A stretch of 64,000 bases of DNA from Azotobacter salinestris (lineage in GTDB: Bacteria > Pseudomonadota > Gammaproteobacteria > Pseudomonadales > Pseudomonadaceae). A model generated the notes under the pieces. That model was given only the letters and a program-made list of their open reading frames with translations. It was not told the DNA's origin and did no database searches. This document shows positions 9,091-17,886 of this stretch, one piece after another. The stretch's first letter is position 1. Each line of letters starts with the position of its first letter. Location: positions 1,921,001-1,985,000 of the forward strand of contig NZ_CP045302.1 in assembly GCF_009363155.1 (NCBI RefSeq), read 5' to 3'. The translations under genes were made by a program, and so were the position numbers.

Positions 9091-11126
9091 TACCTGGCCA
9101 CATCCTTCCGCCGATGTGCCAAGGCCTCGCCGGCGTCCTGCATGGATGCGAAAGCCTTGGCAAACATCGGCACCAGCAGGCGGTTGCCGAACTCGCTCAG
9201 ATGATCGTCGTCCGCATACAGCGGGATTCCATTCCTGCTGCCGTGACAGACCTTGCCGTCGCACAGATAAGGCAGGGGGTCGAGAATCCGGGCGCCGCAT
9301 TGCTCGCGGGCCTCGTCCTGAAGGCGCCAGACGAAGGCATGGCGCTTGTGGTAGTCCGCCAGTGTGATCGAGATCTCCCTCTGGGCGCCTATCAGCATCG
9401 CCTTGGCCATGGCATGGGGCACATCTATCGCCATCTCGGGTATGGGCCGCATCAGGAATAACGGCCGATGCCTGGCGATGTCGCAAGCGCTCGCCAGATA
9501 GTGCCGGCGAAACTCCTCCAGATACTCGGGCGAAGCCCTGTCGGCAGGCGAGGAAAAAAACACCAGGGGCCGGCCGGTCTCCTTGCCCTCGAATTTTTCG
9601 TTGTAGCCCATGGCATACACGGAGGTCCGATTTATCACGATGACCGGCAGGCTGGAGGAAGCATCGGCCAACTCTGCTTCCAGGTCCCTCTTCAAGGCCA
9701 GACAAGGCGCCGCATTCTTCCTCTCGACATCGTGCGCACCGAACACCAGCAGACACAGGGGAGCCGCTCGAAACTGGATGCCCTGTTGCGAACCGGGCAG
9801 CGCGGCCTGTGCCGCCATGACCAACGCATCGGCATGACTGTCGCCCACCATCAGCGCCCTGATCGAAGGGCCACCGAAAGTGCAGGCAGCTCCCTTGTCC
9901 AGGCATTCTTCCTGCCGGGGATTGCGATTGTCGGCCTGAGCCTCGATCTCGCCCACGGCCGCGGGCAGACGCTGCGGGAAACCATCGGCTTCACGTATCC
10001 AGGCGGCTGCCAGCGCTGGCGGAACAACCGCCAGTAGCAGAGCGGCCGCCGCCCAACGAGGCGCCAATCCGTGCAAGCCACGCCGTGCCGGAACCTCGAC
10101 CAAGGCATAGGAGAGCTGGCCAAGCAACAGGGTCGCGAAGAGAGCAGACAGGACCCAGGCCGGGCTTTCCAGCCTCTCGCAATAGGCAAGGCCGGCGACC
10201 AGCGGCCAATGCCACAGGTAGATGGAGTACGAGCGAGTGCCAAGCCACTGGGCTACAGCGCTGCAGGTCCAGGGTGAATTTCCGCGCTGTGCCAGCAGTA
10301 CCGACAGGGCCCCGATGCAGGGCACCAGTGCCAGCCAGCCCGGCCAGAGACTCGACGAGTCGAGAAAGACTACGGCAGAGACAATCGAGAGCAGGCCAAG
10401 CCACTCCAAACCGAGCCTGGTGCGCGCGGAAAGCCTCAGGTTCTCGCCAAACAGGAAAAGCAGACCTCCGGCCAGGAACTCCCATGCCCGCGACTGCAGC
10501 AGGTAGAAGGCTTTGGGCGGCTCGCTCAGAGTCAGTACGACACAGACGCCAAAGGAGGCAAGCAATAACGGGACATGGACCAGGAGCATTGCCCGCCGGC
10601 CCGGAAACAACCGCCAGACGGCCAGCAGGAGTACGGGCAGCAGAAGATAGAACTGCCACTCCACGGACAGCGACCAGCTATGCAGAAGCCACTTTTCGTG
10701 GGCGTCGTCATCGAAATAGCCGGACTCCTGCAGGTAACGCAGGTTGGATGCAAAGAGCAGGGTTCGCCGGGCATGCCCACCGAGCGTCTCGTACTCCTTG
10801 GGCATCAGGAAGAACCAACCGACCGCCAGCAGCACCGCCGCCAGCACGATCAGGGCCGGAAGAATCCGCCGGGCCCGGGCCAGGTAGAAATCCCACAGGG
10901 AAAAATCTCCCCGCTGCAGGCCCTTGCCGATGATGCCGGTCATCAGGAATCCGGAGATGACGAAGAACACATCGACACCGACAAAACCGCCCGCGAAACC
11001 GGCGATGCCGAAGTGATACAACACCACGGCCATCACCGCCCAGGCGCGTAGTCCATTGATGTCACGGCGGAACTCATTGGCTCCGGTGGTCGATGCAGAA
11101 ATGCTGTGCGACACCCTCTTCCCCAC
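9090..11126 (-). CDS. Acyltransferase 3 / SGNH surface-polysaccharide O-acyltransferase
   Basis: A 678-residue OafA-type protein. Residues about 20-375 form the membrane acyltransferase-3 domain with roughly ten hydrophobic segments and the family motifs VGVDVFFVISGFLM, RARRILPAL and WSLSVEWQFYLLLP. Residues about 400-660 form a periplasmic SGNH domain with GDSH at 428-431 and the catalytic DDDH at 639-642. Such fusions acetylate O antigen or core sugars. Which sugar is modified is not visible. It lies beside hldE, in a position where my recollection of the PAO1 map has no such gene. It probably forms its own unit reading towards the convergent unknown gene. Confidence 0.9.
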   Translation of the reverse strand: MGKRVSHSISASTTGANEFRRDINGLRAWAVMAVVLYHFGIAGFAGGFVGVDVFFVISGFLMTGIIGKGLQRGDFSLWDFYLARARRILPALIVLAAVLLAVGWFFLMPKEYETLGGHARRTLLFASNLRYLQESGYFDDDAHEKWLLHSWSLSVEWQFYLLLPVLLLAVWRLFPGRRAMLLVHVPLLLASFGVCVVLTLSEPPKAFYLLQSRAWEFLAGGLLFLFGENLRLSARTRLGLEWLGLLSIVSAVVFLDSSSLWPGWLALVPCIGALSVLLAQRGNSPWTCSAVAQWLGTRSYSIYLWHWPLVAGLAYCERLESPAWVLSALFATLLLGQLSYALVEVPARRGLHGLAPRWAAAALLLAVVPPALAAAWIREADGFPQRLPAAVGEIEAQADNRNPRQEECLDKGAACTFGGPSIRALMVGDSHADALVMAAQAALPGSQQGIQFRAAPLCLLVFGAHDVERKNAAPCLALKRDLEAELADASSSLPVIVINRTSVYAMGYNEKFEGKETGRPLVFFSSPADRASPEYLEEFRRHYLASACDIARHRPLFLMRPIPEMAIDVPHAMAKAMLIGAQREISITLADYHKRHAFVWRLQDEAREQCGARILDPLPYLCDGKVCHGSRNGIPLYADDDHLSEFGNRLLVPMFAKAFASMQDAGEALAHRRKDVAR

Positions 11127-11207
11127 AGGAATTTGCGGATCGCAATACCCAGGCGAAGCAGTGCAGGCGCTTGGGTGCGACGGATTTGAAGGACGAATTT
11201 TCCGCGC

Positions 11208-12632
11208 TTATGGCTGCCGGCGGATTTTCTCGACGATGCCGGTAGTGGAGCTGTTCTCCACCAGCCCCAGCACCCGCACCTCGCCGCCATGGGTGCGGAC
11301 GATATCGGCACCGACCACCTGATCGACGCCATAGTCGCCGCCCTTGACCAGCACGTCCGGACGGACCTGCTCGAGCAGGTGCTCGGGGGTGTCCTCGGCG
11401 AAGCTCACCACCCAGTCCACCGCGCCGAGCCCGGCGAGCACCGCCATGCGCCGGTCCACCGTGTTGATCGGCCGGCCCGGCCCCTTCAGGCGGGTGACCG
11501 AAGCGTCGTCGTTGACCGCCACGATCAGCCGGTCGCCCTGGGCGCGGGCCTGGTCCAGGTAGGTGACGTGGCCGGCGTGGAGGATGTCGAAGCAGCCATT
11601 GGTGAAGACGATCTTCTCGCCCTGGGCGCGGGCGTCCTCGATGGCCAGCAGGAGCTGCTCGAGACTCAGCACGCCGCGCTCCGAGCCCTGTTCGCGCTGC
11701 ACCGCGCGGCGCAGTTCGGGGGCGCTGATCGCCGCGGTGCCCAGCTTGCCGACCACGATGCCGGCCGCCAGGTTGGCCAGCGCCACCGCCTGCGGCAGTT
11801 CCTCGCCGGCGGCCAGCGCTGCGGCCAGGGTGGAGATCACGGTGTCGCCGGCGCCGGTGACGTCGAACACCTCGCGGGCCCGCGCCGGCAGGTGCAGCGC
11901 CGGATGGCCGGGGCGCAGCAGGGTCATGCCATGCTCGCCGCGGGTCACCAGCAGCGCGCCGAGCTCGAGCTCGGCCATCAGCCGGGCGCCCTTGGCCACC
12001 AGCTCGGCTTCGTCGGCGCAGCGGCCGACGATGTTCTCGAACTCGGCCAGGTTCGGCGTGATCAGGTCCGCGCCGCGGTAGATGCTGAAGTCCTTGCCCT
12101 TGGGATCGGCCAGCACCGGAATGCCGCGGGCGCGCGCCGCCTGGATCAGCACCTGCTGGTTCTTGAGCGCACCCTTGCCGTAGTCGGAGAGCACCAGCAC
12201 CCGGACGCCCGCGAGCAGCCCCTTGACTTCGCTGGCCAGGGCCGAAGCATCGGTGGCGAAAGGTTCTTCGAAATCCATGCGCAGCAGCTGCTGATGGCGG
12301 CTCAAGACCCTGAGCTTGACGATGGTCGGCTGACTGGCGATGCGCTGGAAATGCACGTCGACACCGGCCGACGTCAGACTCTGGGCCAGGCTGTCGGCCG
12401 CCTCGTCGGCGCCGGTCACCCCGACCAGGGTGGCCGCAGCACCGAGGGCGGCGATGTTCAGCGCGACGTTGGCCGCGCCGCCCGGGCGGTCCTCCATCTG
12501 CTCGACCTTCACCACCGGTACCGGCGCCTCCGGGGAAATCCGCGTGGTGCAGCCATGCCAGTAGCGGTCGAGCATGACATCGCCGACCACCAGCACGGGG
12601 GAGCGATCGAAACGGGGCATGGAAAGCTTCAT
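11208..12632 (-). CDS. hldE: Bifunctional heptose 7-phosphate kinase / heptose 1-phosphate adenylyltransferase HldE
   Basis: A 474-residue cytoplasmic enzyme that performs two steps of ADP-heptose synthesis for the LPS inner core. Residues 1 to about 318 form the ribokinase-type kinase domain with GGAANVALN near 51-59 and the catalytic base Asp 263 in TGAGDT. Residues about 340-474 form the cytidylyltransferase-like domain with TNGCFDILHAGHV at 344-356. Length and domain order match full-length HldE. An AT-rich divergent region precedes it. Confidence 0.98.
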   Translation of the reverse strand: MKLSMPRFDRSPVLVVGDVMLDRYWHGCTTRISPEAPVPVVKVEQMEDRPGGAANVALNIAALGAAATLVGVTGADEAADSLAQSLTSAGVDVHFQRIASQPTIVKLRVLSRHQQLLRMDFEEPFATDASALASEVKGLLAGVRVLVLSDYGKGALKNQQVLIQAARARGIPVLADPKGKDFSIYRGADLITPNLAEFENIVGRCADEAELVAKGARLMAELELGALLVTRGEHGMTLLRPGHPALHLPARAREVFDVTGAGDTVISTLAAALAAGEELPQAVALANLAAGIVVGKLGTAAISAPELRRAVQREQGSERGVLSLEQLLLAIEDARAQGEKIVFTNGCFDILHAGHVTYLDQARAQGDRLIVAVNDDASVTRLKGPGRPINTVDRRMAVLAGLGAVDWVVSFAEDTPEHLLEQVRPDVLVKGGDYGVDQVVGADIVRTHGGEVRVLGLVENSSTTGIVEKIRRQP

Positions 12633-12722
12633 ACTGTACCGAAGAGTAGAAAAAAATATTGAAAATTCTACAATAGTCCCACCAACAGAGATACCCCTTC
12701 CTTAATAGTGTCTTGAAACAAT
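12633..12722. promoter_or_regulatory. AT-rich divergent region between hldE and the kinase gene
   Basis: Ninety bases of clearly lower G+C than the surroundings. They contain an A7 run and a GTAGAA/TTCTAC inverted repeat (12646-12651 and 12666-12671). Promoters for both genes must lie here, but I cannot place -35/-10 pairs with confidence. Confidence 0.4.
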
Positions 12723-13553
12723 ATGCCTTCGCTAGCCTACCTAAAAAAAGCATTTCCCATAAAACTACAAAACGACGGCTTTCACTATTACCTGACCGAA
12801 CCATTGGACATCGGCAACCTGAGACGAAACGTAATAAGCACTGGAGGCGAGCGCACCCTGATACTCGCCACACACCCACACAACAAAAGCAATTATTTCA
12901 TCAAGAGATCGCTGCTGACGGGCCTCTCGTCCAAGCTCAGAATTACTTTTGGGCTACCCAGGAAGAACGCCGGACCTGACTGGGAGGTCGAAGAATTGAT
13001 CAACAATTTGAATGCCCTACAGAAGAATATCGATAGCCCCAGGATTCTGGGCTTCGGTTATCGAAAGAGACTTGGACTGATCAATGACTTCGAAATAATA
13101 TCAGAACACTTGGGCACCCATACGGATGCCGCGACATGGCTCTCGACCAACCCCAAAAAGAAAGAAATCCAAGAGTTCGCCCGCTGTATCCAAGAACTGA
13201 TAATGAAACTCCACCAAAGAGAGGCCTATCACCTTGACATGTGGGCAGGCAACTTGATGCTACCGCCAGACAGAAAGACACCCAAGTTAATCGACTTTGA
13301 AAACTACCAGTTTGGCAGAACCGCATACAGCCATGAGCTTCTTGGCTTCCTGTTTGGCTTTTTCTTTCACAGAGAACTCGGGAAGCACCTAACCAGCCAA
13401 GAGTACGACAAGATTACGGAGCACACGCTAGAGAACCATCCCGAGATTGATACAGGCCGATTCGCCAGGCTCTATGAAGTGAGCAAGTATCTGAAAATAG
13501 GCCGCAAGGAGCGCCGCGAGATTTTTCATAGCGGCACAGTCGTTACAGGATAA
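12723..13553 (+). CDS. AT-rich LPS kinase-like protein (Kdo/WaaP superfamily)
   Basis: A 276-residue kinase-fold protein. The catalytic loop reads HLDMWAGNL (His 170, Asp 172, Asn 177) and the metal-binding motif is LIDFEN (Asp 191). A Lys at 61 in NYFIKRS could be the ATP lysine. By family and position it should phosphorylate a core sugar, but the substrate is unknown. Base composition by eye is roughly half G+C against about two thirds for its neighbours, with many AAA, ATA and AGA codons, which suggests recent acquisition. No good ribosome binding site precedes the first ATG. A long inverted-repeat element follows immediately. Confidence 0.85.
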   Translation: MPSLAYLKKAFPIKLQNDGFHYYLTEPLDIGNLRRNVISTGGERTLILATHPHNKSNYFIKRSLLTGLSSKLRITFGLPRKNAGPDWEVEELINNLNALQKNIDSPRILGFGYRKRLGLINDFEIISEHLGTHTDAATWLSTNPKKKEIQEFARCIQELIMKLHQREAYHLDMWAGNLMLPPDRKTPKLIDFENYQFGRTAYSHELLGFLFGFFFHRELGKHLTSQEYDKITEHTLENHPEIDTGRFARLYEVSKYLKIGRKERREIFHSGTVVTG

Positions 13554-13604
13554 GCTCTGGCCAAACGGGCTGGATGGTCATGCATCCTGCTCAGCAACGG
13601 ATAC

Positions 13605-13721
13605 TATTAATCCGGCAATACAATAGGGCACTTTCTGTATTTTGGTTTCTCCTTGAAAATCAAGGATATATGCCGATACTGGTATGAGCCTTATTTGTGC
13701 TTTCGTATTGCCGGATTAATA
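13605..13721. repeat. 117-bp element bounded by perfect 17-bp inverted repeats
   Basis: The arms TATTAATCCGGCAATAC (13605-13621) and its exact complement (13705-13721) enclose 83 bases. Inside is a second hairpin, TCCTTG-AAAAT-CAAGGA (13650-13666). The element is AT-rich, carries no open frame and sits between the AT-rich kinase gene and the end of the frameshifted deacetylase gene. It looks like a MITE-type element or a remnant of the transfer that brought the kinase. It could also act as a bidirectional terminator for the convergent genes. No target-site duplication is obvious. Confidence 0.75.
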
Positions 13722-13756
13722 CCCAGCTTCCATTAAGCAGGAATCGTCATGATTCC

Positions 13757-15162
13757 TCAGCTACTTGTGCGCTCGCCTGTGGCAACCGCCCGCACCCAGA
13801 ACAGCTCATGCCGGCGCACCGCCTTGCGGAAGAACTCGTCGGCCCCGGTGGCCGGCCAGCGGCGCCCGGCCAGCAATTGCTGGATCAGCCGGCGCAGACG
13901 CTTCTTCGCCGGCAGGGGCGCCTGCAGGTCATGCTGCATGGCGAGGGCCGCGGCCTTGTCCAACCGGGTCTCGGCATCAAGGCCGGGGCTCCACAGGCCG
14001 TCGGCCGGCAGCGGCTCGATGGCCGGCGGCAGGGCGATACCACCCTCGGCCGGGCCCATCGGCCAGCGGTCGTTGTCGTGCAGATGGTTGGCGTAGAGCA
14101 GCAGGGTCTCGGGACGCCAGGCGCTGTCGGCAACCGCCTCGCGCAGGGCACGGGTGGCGGCCACGTGGTCGGCATGCGGATCCAGCTCGGGATGCGGCGT
14201 CACCACCACCTCGGGACGGAAGTGCTCGAGCAGCGCACCCAGGTCGGCGACCAGGTTGCGCCAGCTCGGCGCACCGTCGGCATCGCCGGGGAGGGGCAAC
14301 GGATTGTGCCGGCGGGCGTTGCGGATGTCCGTCTCGCCGGACTCCCGCGAGCCGAACGGTCGCGGCGGCTCGGCGGCCATCGTCGGCAGTTGCAGGCAGT
14401 AGTAGCCGAGCTGCACGCAGCGGCTCTGCGGCACGCCCCCCCACAGCGGCACCGCCAGGCTGTCCCAGGTGCGCAGGCGGCCCTTGAAACGCGCCGCGGC
14501 AGCCGCGTCGAGTAGACCCCAGCCTCGATCTCGCCCTGGGTCAGTGTGACGATGGCGACGTCCCGTGCCCGGCTGTAGAGGCCGAAGGCGGCCAGTTCGG
14601 CGTCGTCGGCATGCGGGGCGACGATCAGCAGGCGCCGTTCGGCATAGTCCGGGTTGCTCAGCGCATGCAGGGTGGCACTGCCGGCCAGGCTGCAGAAGCG
14701 CCCGTGAAGGCGCAGGCTCCCGTCACGCAGCGCCTCCTGCTGACCGGACAGGTTCAGGTAGCGCCGCCCGTCGACGCCGCGCTCGAAATCCTGGCGGTCG
14801 TCGCCGATCCACACCTGCGGATCGAACAGCCGGCCGAGCCGGCCGGCGCTGACGCGCACCTCGAGGATCAGGGTCTCGGCCGCACCGATATCGCCCTCAA
14901 CCACCAGCCTGCCCTCCTCCAGGCGCGCCGGCAGGGCCAGGGCATCGGGCGGAAAAGCGTAGCGGTAATCATCCTGCGGACGATAGAACAGATGATCGGC
15001 GAACCAGGCCTCGTGGGCGACCCAGCCCAGCACCAGCGCCAGCGGCACCAGCCACCAGGCGACCAGCAGGCCGAGCAGGACCAGCGCCACCAGGGCGACC
15101 AGCATGAAGAAGCGCTTGTTGCGGCGATGGCGCTTCAGCAACTGCTGCTTGCGGGCTGTCAT
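13757..15162 (-). pseudogene. dnpA: PIG-L family de-N-acetylase (dnpA type), frameshifted
   Basis: Two frames together spell one PIG-L deacetylase. The 5' part (start at 15162) has membrane segments near residues 18-45, then the metal motif APHADDAELAAFG and TLTQGEIEAG. At about 14509-14520 the reading must move by one base to continue as DAAAAARFKGRLRTWDS and on through HPELDPHADH to the stop at 13757. The total of 1,406 bases is one short of 469 codons, which matches one missing base, perhaps in the CCCC run at 14517-14520. The P. aeruginosa homologue beside mig-14 affects antibiotic tolerance. The gene may be truly broken or the lost base may be a sequencing error. Confidence 0.85.
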
Positions 15163-15166
15163 GGCG

Positions 15167-16063
15167 TCAAACCTGATAGACCGGCACCCGGTGGCACCAC
15201 AGATCCTTGTATTCGCGGTCGGCACGCCCGAAGGAATAGCGCAGCTGCTTGTCCTTCGCCCGCGCCTCGGCCCAGGCGTCCTGGGTGTTGACGAAGGTGA
15301 GCACGCTGCCCGGGGCCAGCTTGTCGCAGTCGGGATCGAAGCCGCCGTTGATGTACTCGTAGGAGACCCACTTGGGCGACTCGACCCGATAGAGGATTTG
15401 GATGGCGATGGGGCGCTCCTCGAGAAACACCACCTGGCCGGCCATGAACTCGTTCATCAGCTCGAACACCTCGGCCAGGCGGGGCTTGCCCGGCACTTCG
15501 AACTTCCAGCGGCGCTCGAACAGCTCCGAGTAGATGGAAGCGCGCTCGGCAGGCGTCACCTCGCCGATCGGCCGCAGATGACCGCCGGCCTCCTGCAACA
15601 GGCGCAGGTCGCGGCGCAGGTTGTAGCGATAGCGGCCCTTGTAGTTCTCCGGCGGGCGGGCCATGGCCAACTGCTCGGGCTGCTCGCGCAGATTCTCGAT
15701 GCGCCCGTGGTTCAGCTCGGAGACGTAGCTCATCTGCTGACGCACGGGGACGCAGGCGTTCTCGGCGATCGGCAGGATCACCTCGGCATTGCCCAGATCG
15801 AACAGCCGGCGCTTGCCGGCCTGCTTCAGCACGTCCTTGGACAGTGCCAGATGGCGCCCCCAGCAGGGCACGGCAGCCAGCAGCTCGCCATCCTGCTCCC
15901 AGCCCAGGTAACGGACAGGCATGTCCGCCAGGGCGGACAGCCGCTCGACGAACTCGGGATGGGTCGCCACGCTGCCGCCATGGCGGTGCCAGGCCGCGGC
16001 ATAGGCCGCCCGATCGATGACATTCCAGCCGCGCTCACGCCAGCCACGCAACAACTGCAGCAT
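15167..16063 (-). CDS. mig-14: Mig-14 family protein
   Basis: A 298-residue protein of the Mig-14 family, known in Salmonella and P. aeruginosa for resistance to antimicrobial peptides. The acyltransferase-like (GNAT-type) body is visible in the central YKGRYRYNLRRDLRLLQEAG and the C-terminal LRYSFGRADREYKDLW. The reaction is not known to me. Its ATG overlaps the msbA stop by one base (TGATG) and the dnpA-type start follows four bases after its stop. msbA, mig-14 and the deacetylase gene therefore form one tightly packed operon, which points to a shared role in envelope defence or core maturation. Confidence 0.9.
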   Translation of the reverse strand: MLQLLRGWRERGWNVIDRAAYAAAWHRHGGSVATHPEFVERLSALADMPVRYLGWEQDGELLAAVPCWGRHLALSKDVLKQAGKRRLFDLGNAEVILPIAENACVPVRQQMSYVSELNHGRIENLREQPEQLAMARPPENYKGRYRYNLRRDLRLLQEAGGHLRPIGEVTPAERASIYSELFERRWKFEVPGKPRLAEVFELMNEFMAGQVVFLEERPIAIQILYRVESPKWVSYEYINGGFDPDCDKLAPGSVLTFVNTQDAWAEARAKDKQLRYSFGRADREYKDLWCHRVPVYQV

Positions 16064-17871
16064 CAGGCATCCCCTGTTACAGAAAGCATTTCATCGGTTT
16101 CCTTGAATTGTCTGGCGTGCAGACGCGCGTAGTGCCCGCCGAGCGCCAGCAGCTCGGCGTGGGTGCCGCGCTCGACGATGTGCCCTTCGTCCATCACCAG
16201 GATCAGGTCGGCCTTCTCGATGGTCGACAGACGGTGGGCAATGACCAGCGTGGTGCGCCCCTGCATGACGCGATCCAGGGCGGCCTGGATATGTCGCTCG
16301 GACTCGGTGTCCAGCGCCGAGGTGGCCTCGTCGAGAATCAGCAGCGGCGCGTCCTTGAGCAGCGCCCGGGCGATCGCCAGGCGCTGGCGCTGGCCGCCGG
16401 AAAGGGTCACGCCGTTCTCGCCCACCTCGGTGTCGAAGCCCTGCGGCAGCTTGTCGACGAACTCCCGGGCGTAGGCGGCCTCGGCAGCCTGCTCGATGGC
16501 CTCGCGAGGCGCTCCAACCAGGTCGCCATAGGCGATGTTGTTGGCCACGCTGTCGTTGAACAGGGTGACCTGCTGGGTCACCAGGGCGATGTGCCGGCGC
16601 AGGTTGCGCAGGCTGTAGTCCTCGATGGGGACGCCGTCGAGCAGGATCTGTCCCTGTCGATGCTGGTAGAAGCGCGGGATCAGGTTGGCCAGGGTCGACT
16701 TGCCGCTGCCGGAACGGCCGACCAGGGCGACCATCTGTCCGGGTTCGGCGCTGAAACTGATGCCCTCCAGCACCGGACGCTCGCTGCCGGGGTAGCCGAA
16801 GTTCAGGTCGCGCACCTCGAGACGCCCGGCGACCCGCTCGCGCTCGACACGCCCCTGGTCGAGCTCGGGCTCCTCGTCGAGCTGGGCGAAGATGCTGTCG
16901 GCCGCCGCCAGACCCTTCTGAATCGTGGCGCTGACCTCGGACAGCTGGCGGATCGGCTTGGGCAGCATGCCGGCCGCGGTGATGTAGGCGATCAGGTCGC
17001 CCGCCGAGGCATCGCCGCGCAGATAGAGCACCATGTACATGAGTACGGCCATGCCGCTGTAGATGACCAGCTGCAGCAGCGGCGTATAGACCGCCTGGGT
17101 ACGGGTCATGCTCAGGCTGCGGTTCATGTTGAGGGCGCTGGCCTTGTGGAAGCGCCCCCGCTCGTAGGTCTCGCCGCCAAAGCTGCGCACCACCCGGTAG
17201 CCCTGAATGGTTTCCGAGGCGACATGGGTGACGTCGCCCATGGCATCCTGGATCTTCCGGCTCTGCTTGCGAAAGCGCTTGCTGGCCGCGGTCACCATCA
17301 GCGCGATGATCGGCAGCAGCACCACCAGCAGCAGGGTCAGCTTCCAGTTGCTGAGGAGCAGATAGCCGAACAGGAAAACGACGGTGAGCCCCTCGCGGAT
17401 CACCACCTTGATCGCATCGGTCGCCGCGCCCGTCACCATGGTCACGTTGTAGGTGATCCGCGAAATCAGGTGGCCCGAGTTGTGGGTATCGAAATAACGG
17501 TTGGGCAGAGTCAGCAGGTTGTCGAAGAGGGCGCAGCGCAGGTCGTGCACCACGCCGCGGGCGACTTTCGCCAGGTAGTAGTTGCCGAGAAACGAGCCTA
17601 TGCCCTGATAGAGGGCAATGAGTACAATCAGCAGCGGCACGCCATAGAGCAGCGGCACGCCCAGCAGCCTGGCGTCGCCCGCCCCCTCCAGGCCATCCAG
17701 GAAGTACTTGAGCATTTCCGCCAGCAGCGGCTGGCTCGATGCGAACAACAGGAACCCCACGATGCTCAAGGCGAAAGCCTTCGTATAGGGCAGAACATAC
17801 CTCAGCAACCGCAAATAGACTTTCAGGCTGGATTGCTGGACAGGGTTGGCCATGCGGCGAGCCTCGGACAT
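16063..17871 (-). CDS. msbA: Lipid A-core flippase MsbA
   Basis: A 602-residue half-transporter of the ABC exporter type that flips lipid A-core across the inner membrane. Six membrane segments occupy residues about 25-310. The ATPase domain has Walker A GRSGSGKST (385-393), signature LSGGQ (490-494), Walker B LLILDE (510-515) and the switch His in VIAHRLST. A start at the second Met (MANPV, 17853) is also possible. Only 15 bases separate it from the divergent kinase-like gene, so promoters must overlap coding sequence or each other. Confidence 0.97.
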   Translation of the reverse strand: MSEARRMANPVQQSSLKVYLRLLRYVLPYTKAFALSIVGFLLFASSQPLLAEMLKYFLDGLEGAGDARLLGVPLLYGVPLLIVLIALYQGIGSFLGNYYLAKVARGVVHDLRCALFDNLLTLPNRYFDTHNSGHLISRITYNVTMVTGAATDAIKVVIREGLTVVFLFGYLLLSNWKLTLLLVVLLPIIALMVTAASKRFRKQSRKIQDAMGDVTHVASETIQGYRVVRSFGGETYERGRFHKASALNMNRSLSMTRTQAVYTPLLQLVIYSGMAVLMYMVLYLRGDASAGDLIAYITAAGMLPKPIRQLSEVSATIQKGLAAADSIFAQLDEEPELDQGRVERERVAGRLEVRDLNFGYPGSERPVLEGISFSAEPGQMVALVGRSGSGKSTLANLIPRFYQHRQGQILLDGVPIEDYSLRNLRRHIALVTQQVTLFNDSVANNIAYGDLVGAPREAIEQAAEAAYAREFVDKLPQGFDTEVGENGVTLSGGQRQRLAIARALLKDAPLLILDEATSALDTESERHIQAALDRVMQGRTTLVIAHRLSTIEKADLILVMDEGHIVERGTHAELLALGGHYARLHARQFKETDEMLSVTGDA

Positions 17872-17886
17872 CGATTGAGGAACAGG

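Noticed and set aside
16108-17886. Upstream extension of the kinase-like gene through antisense msbA
   Set aside because: The frame merely stays open opposite msbA. The kinase-like protein begins at 17887 behind a GAGGAAC site.
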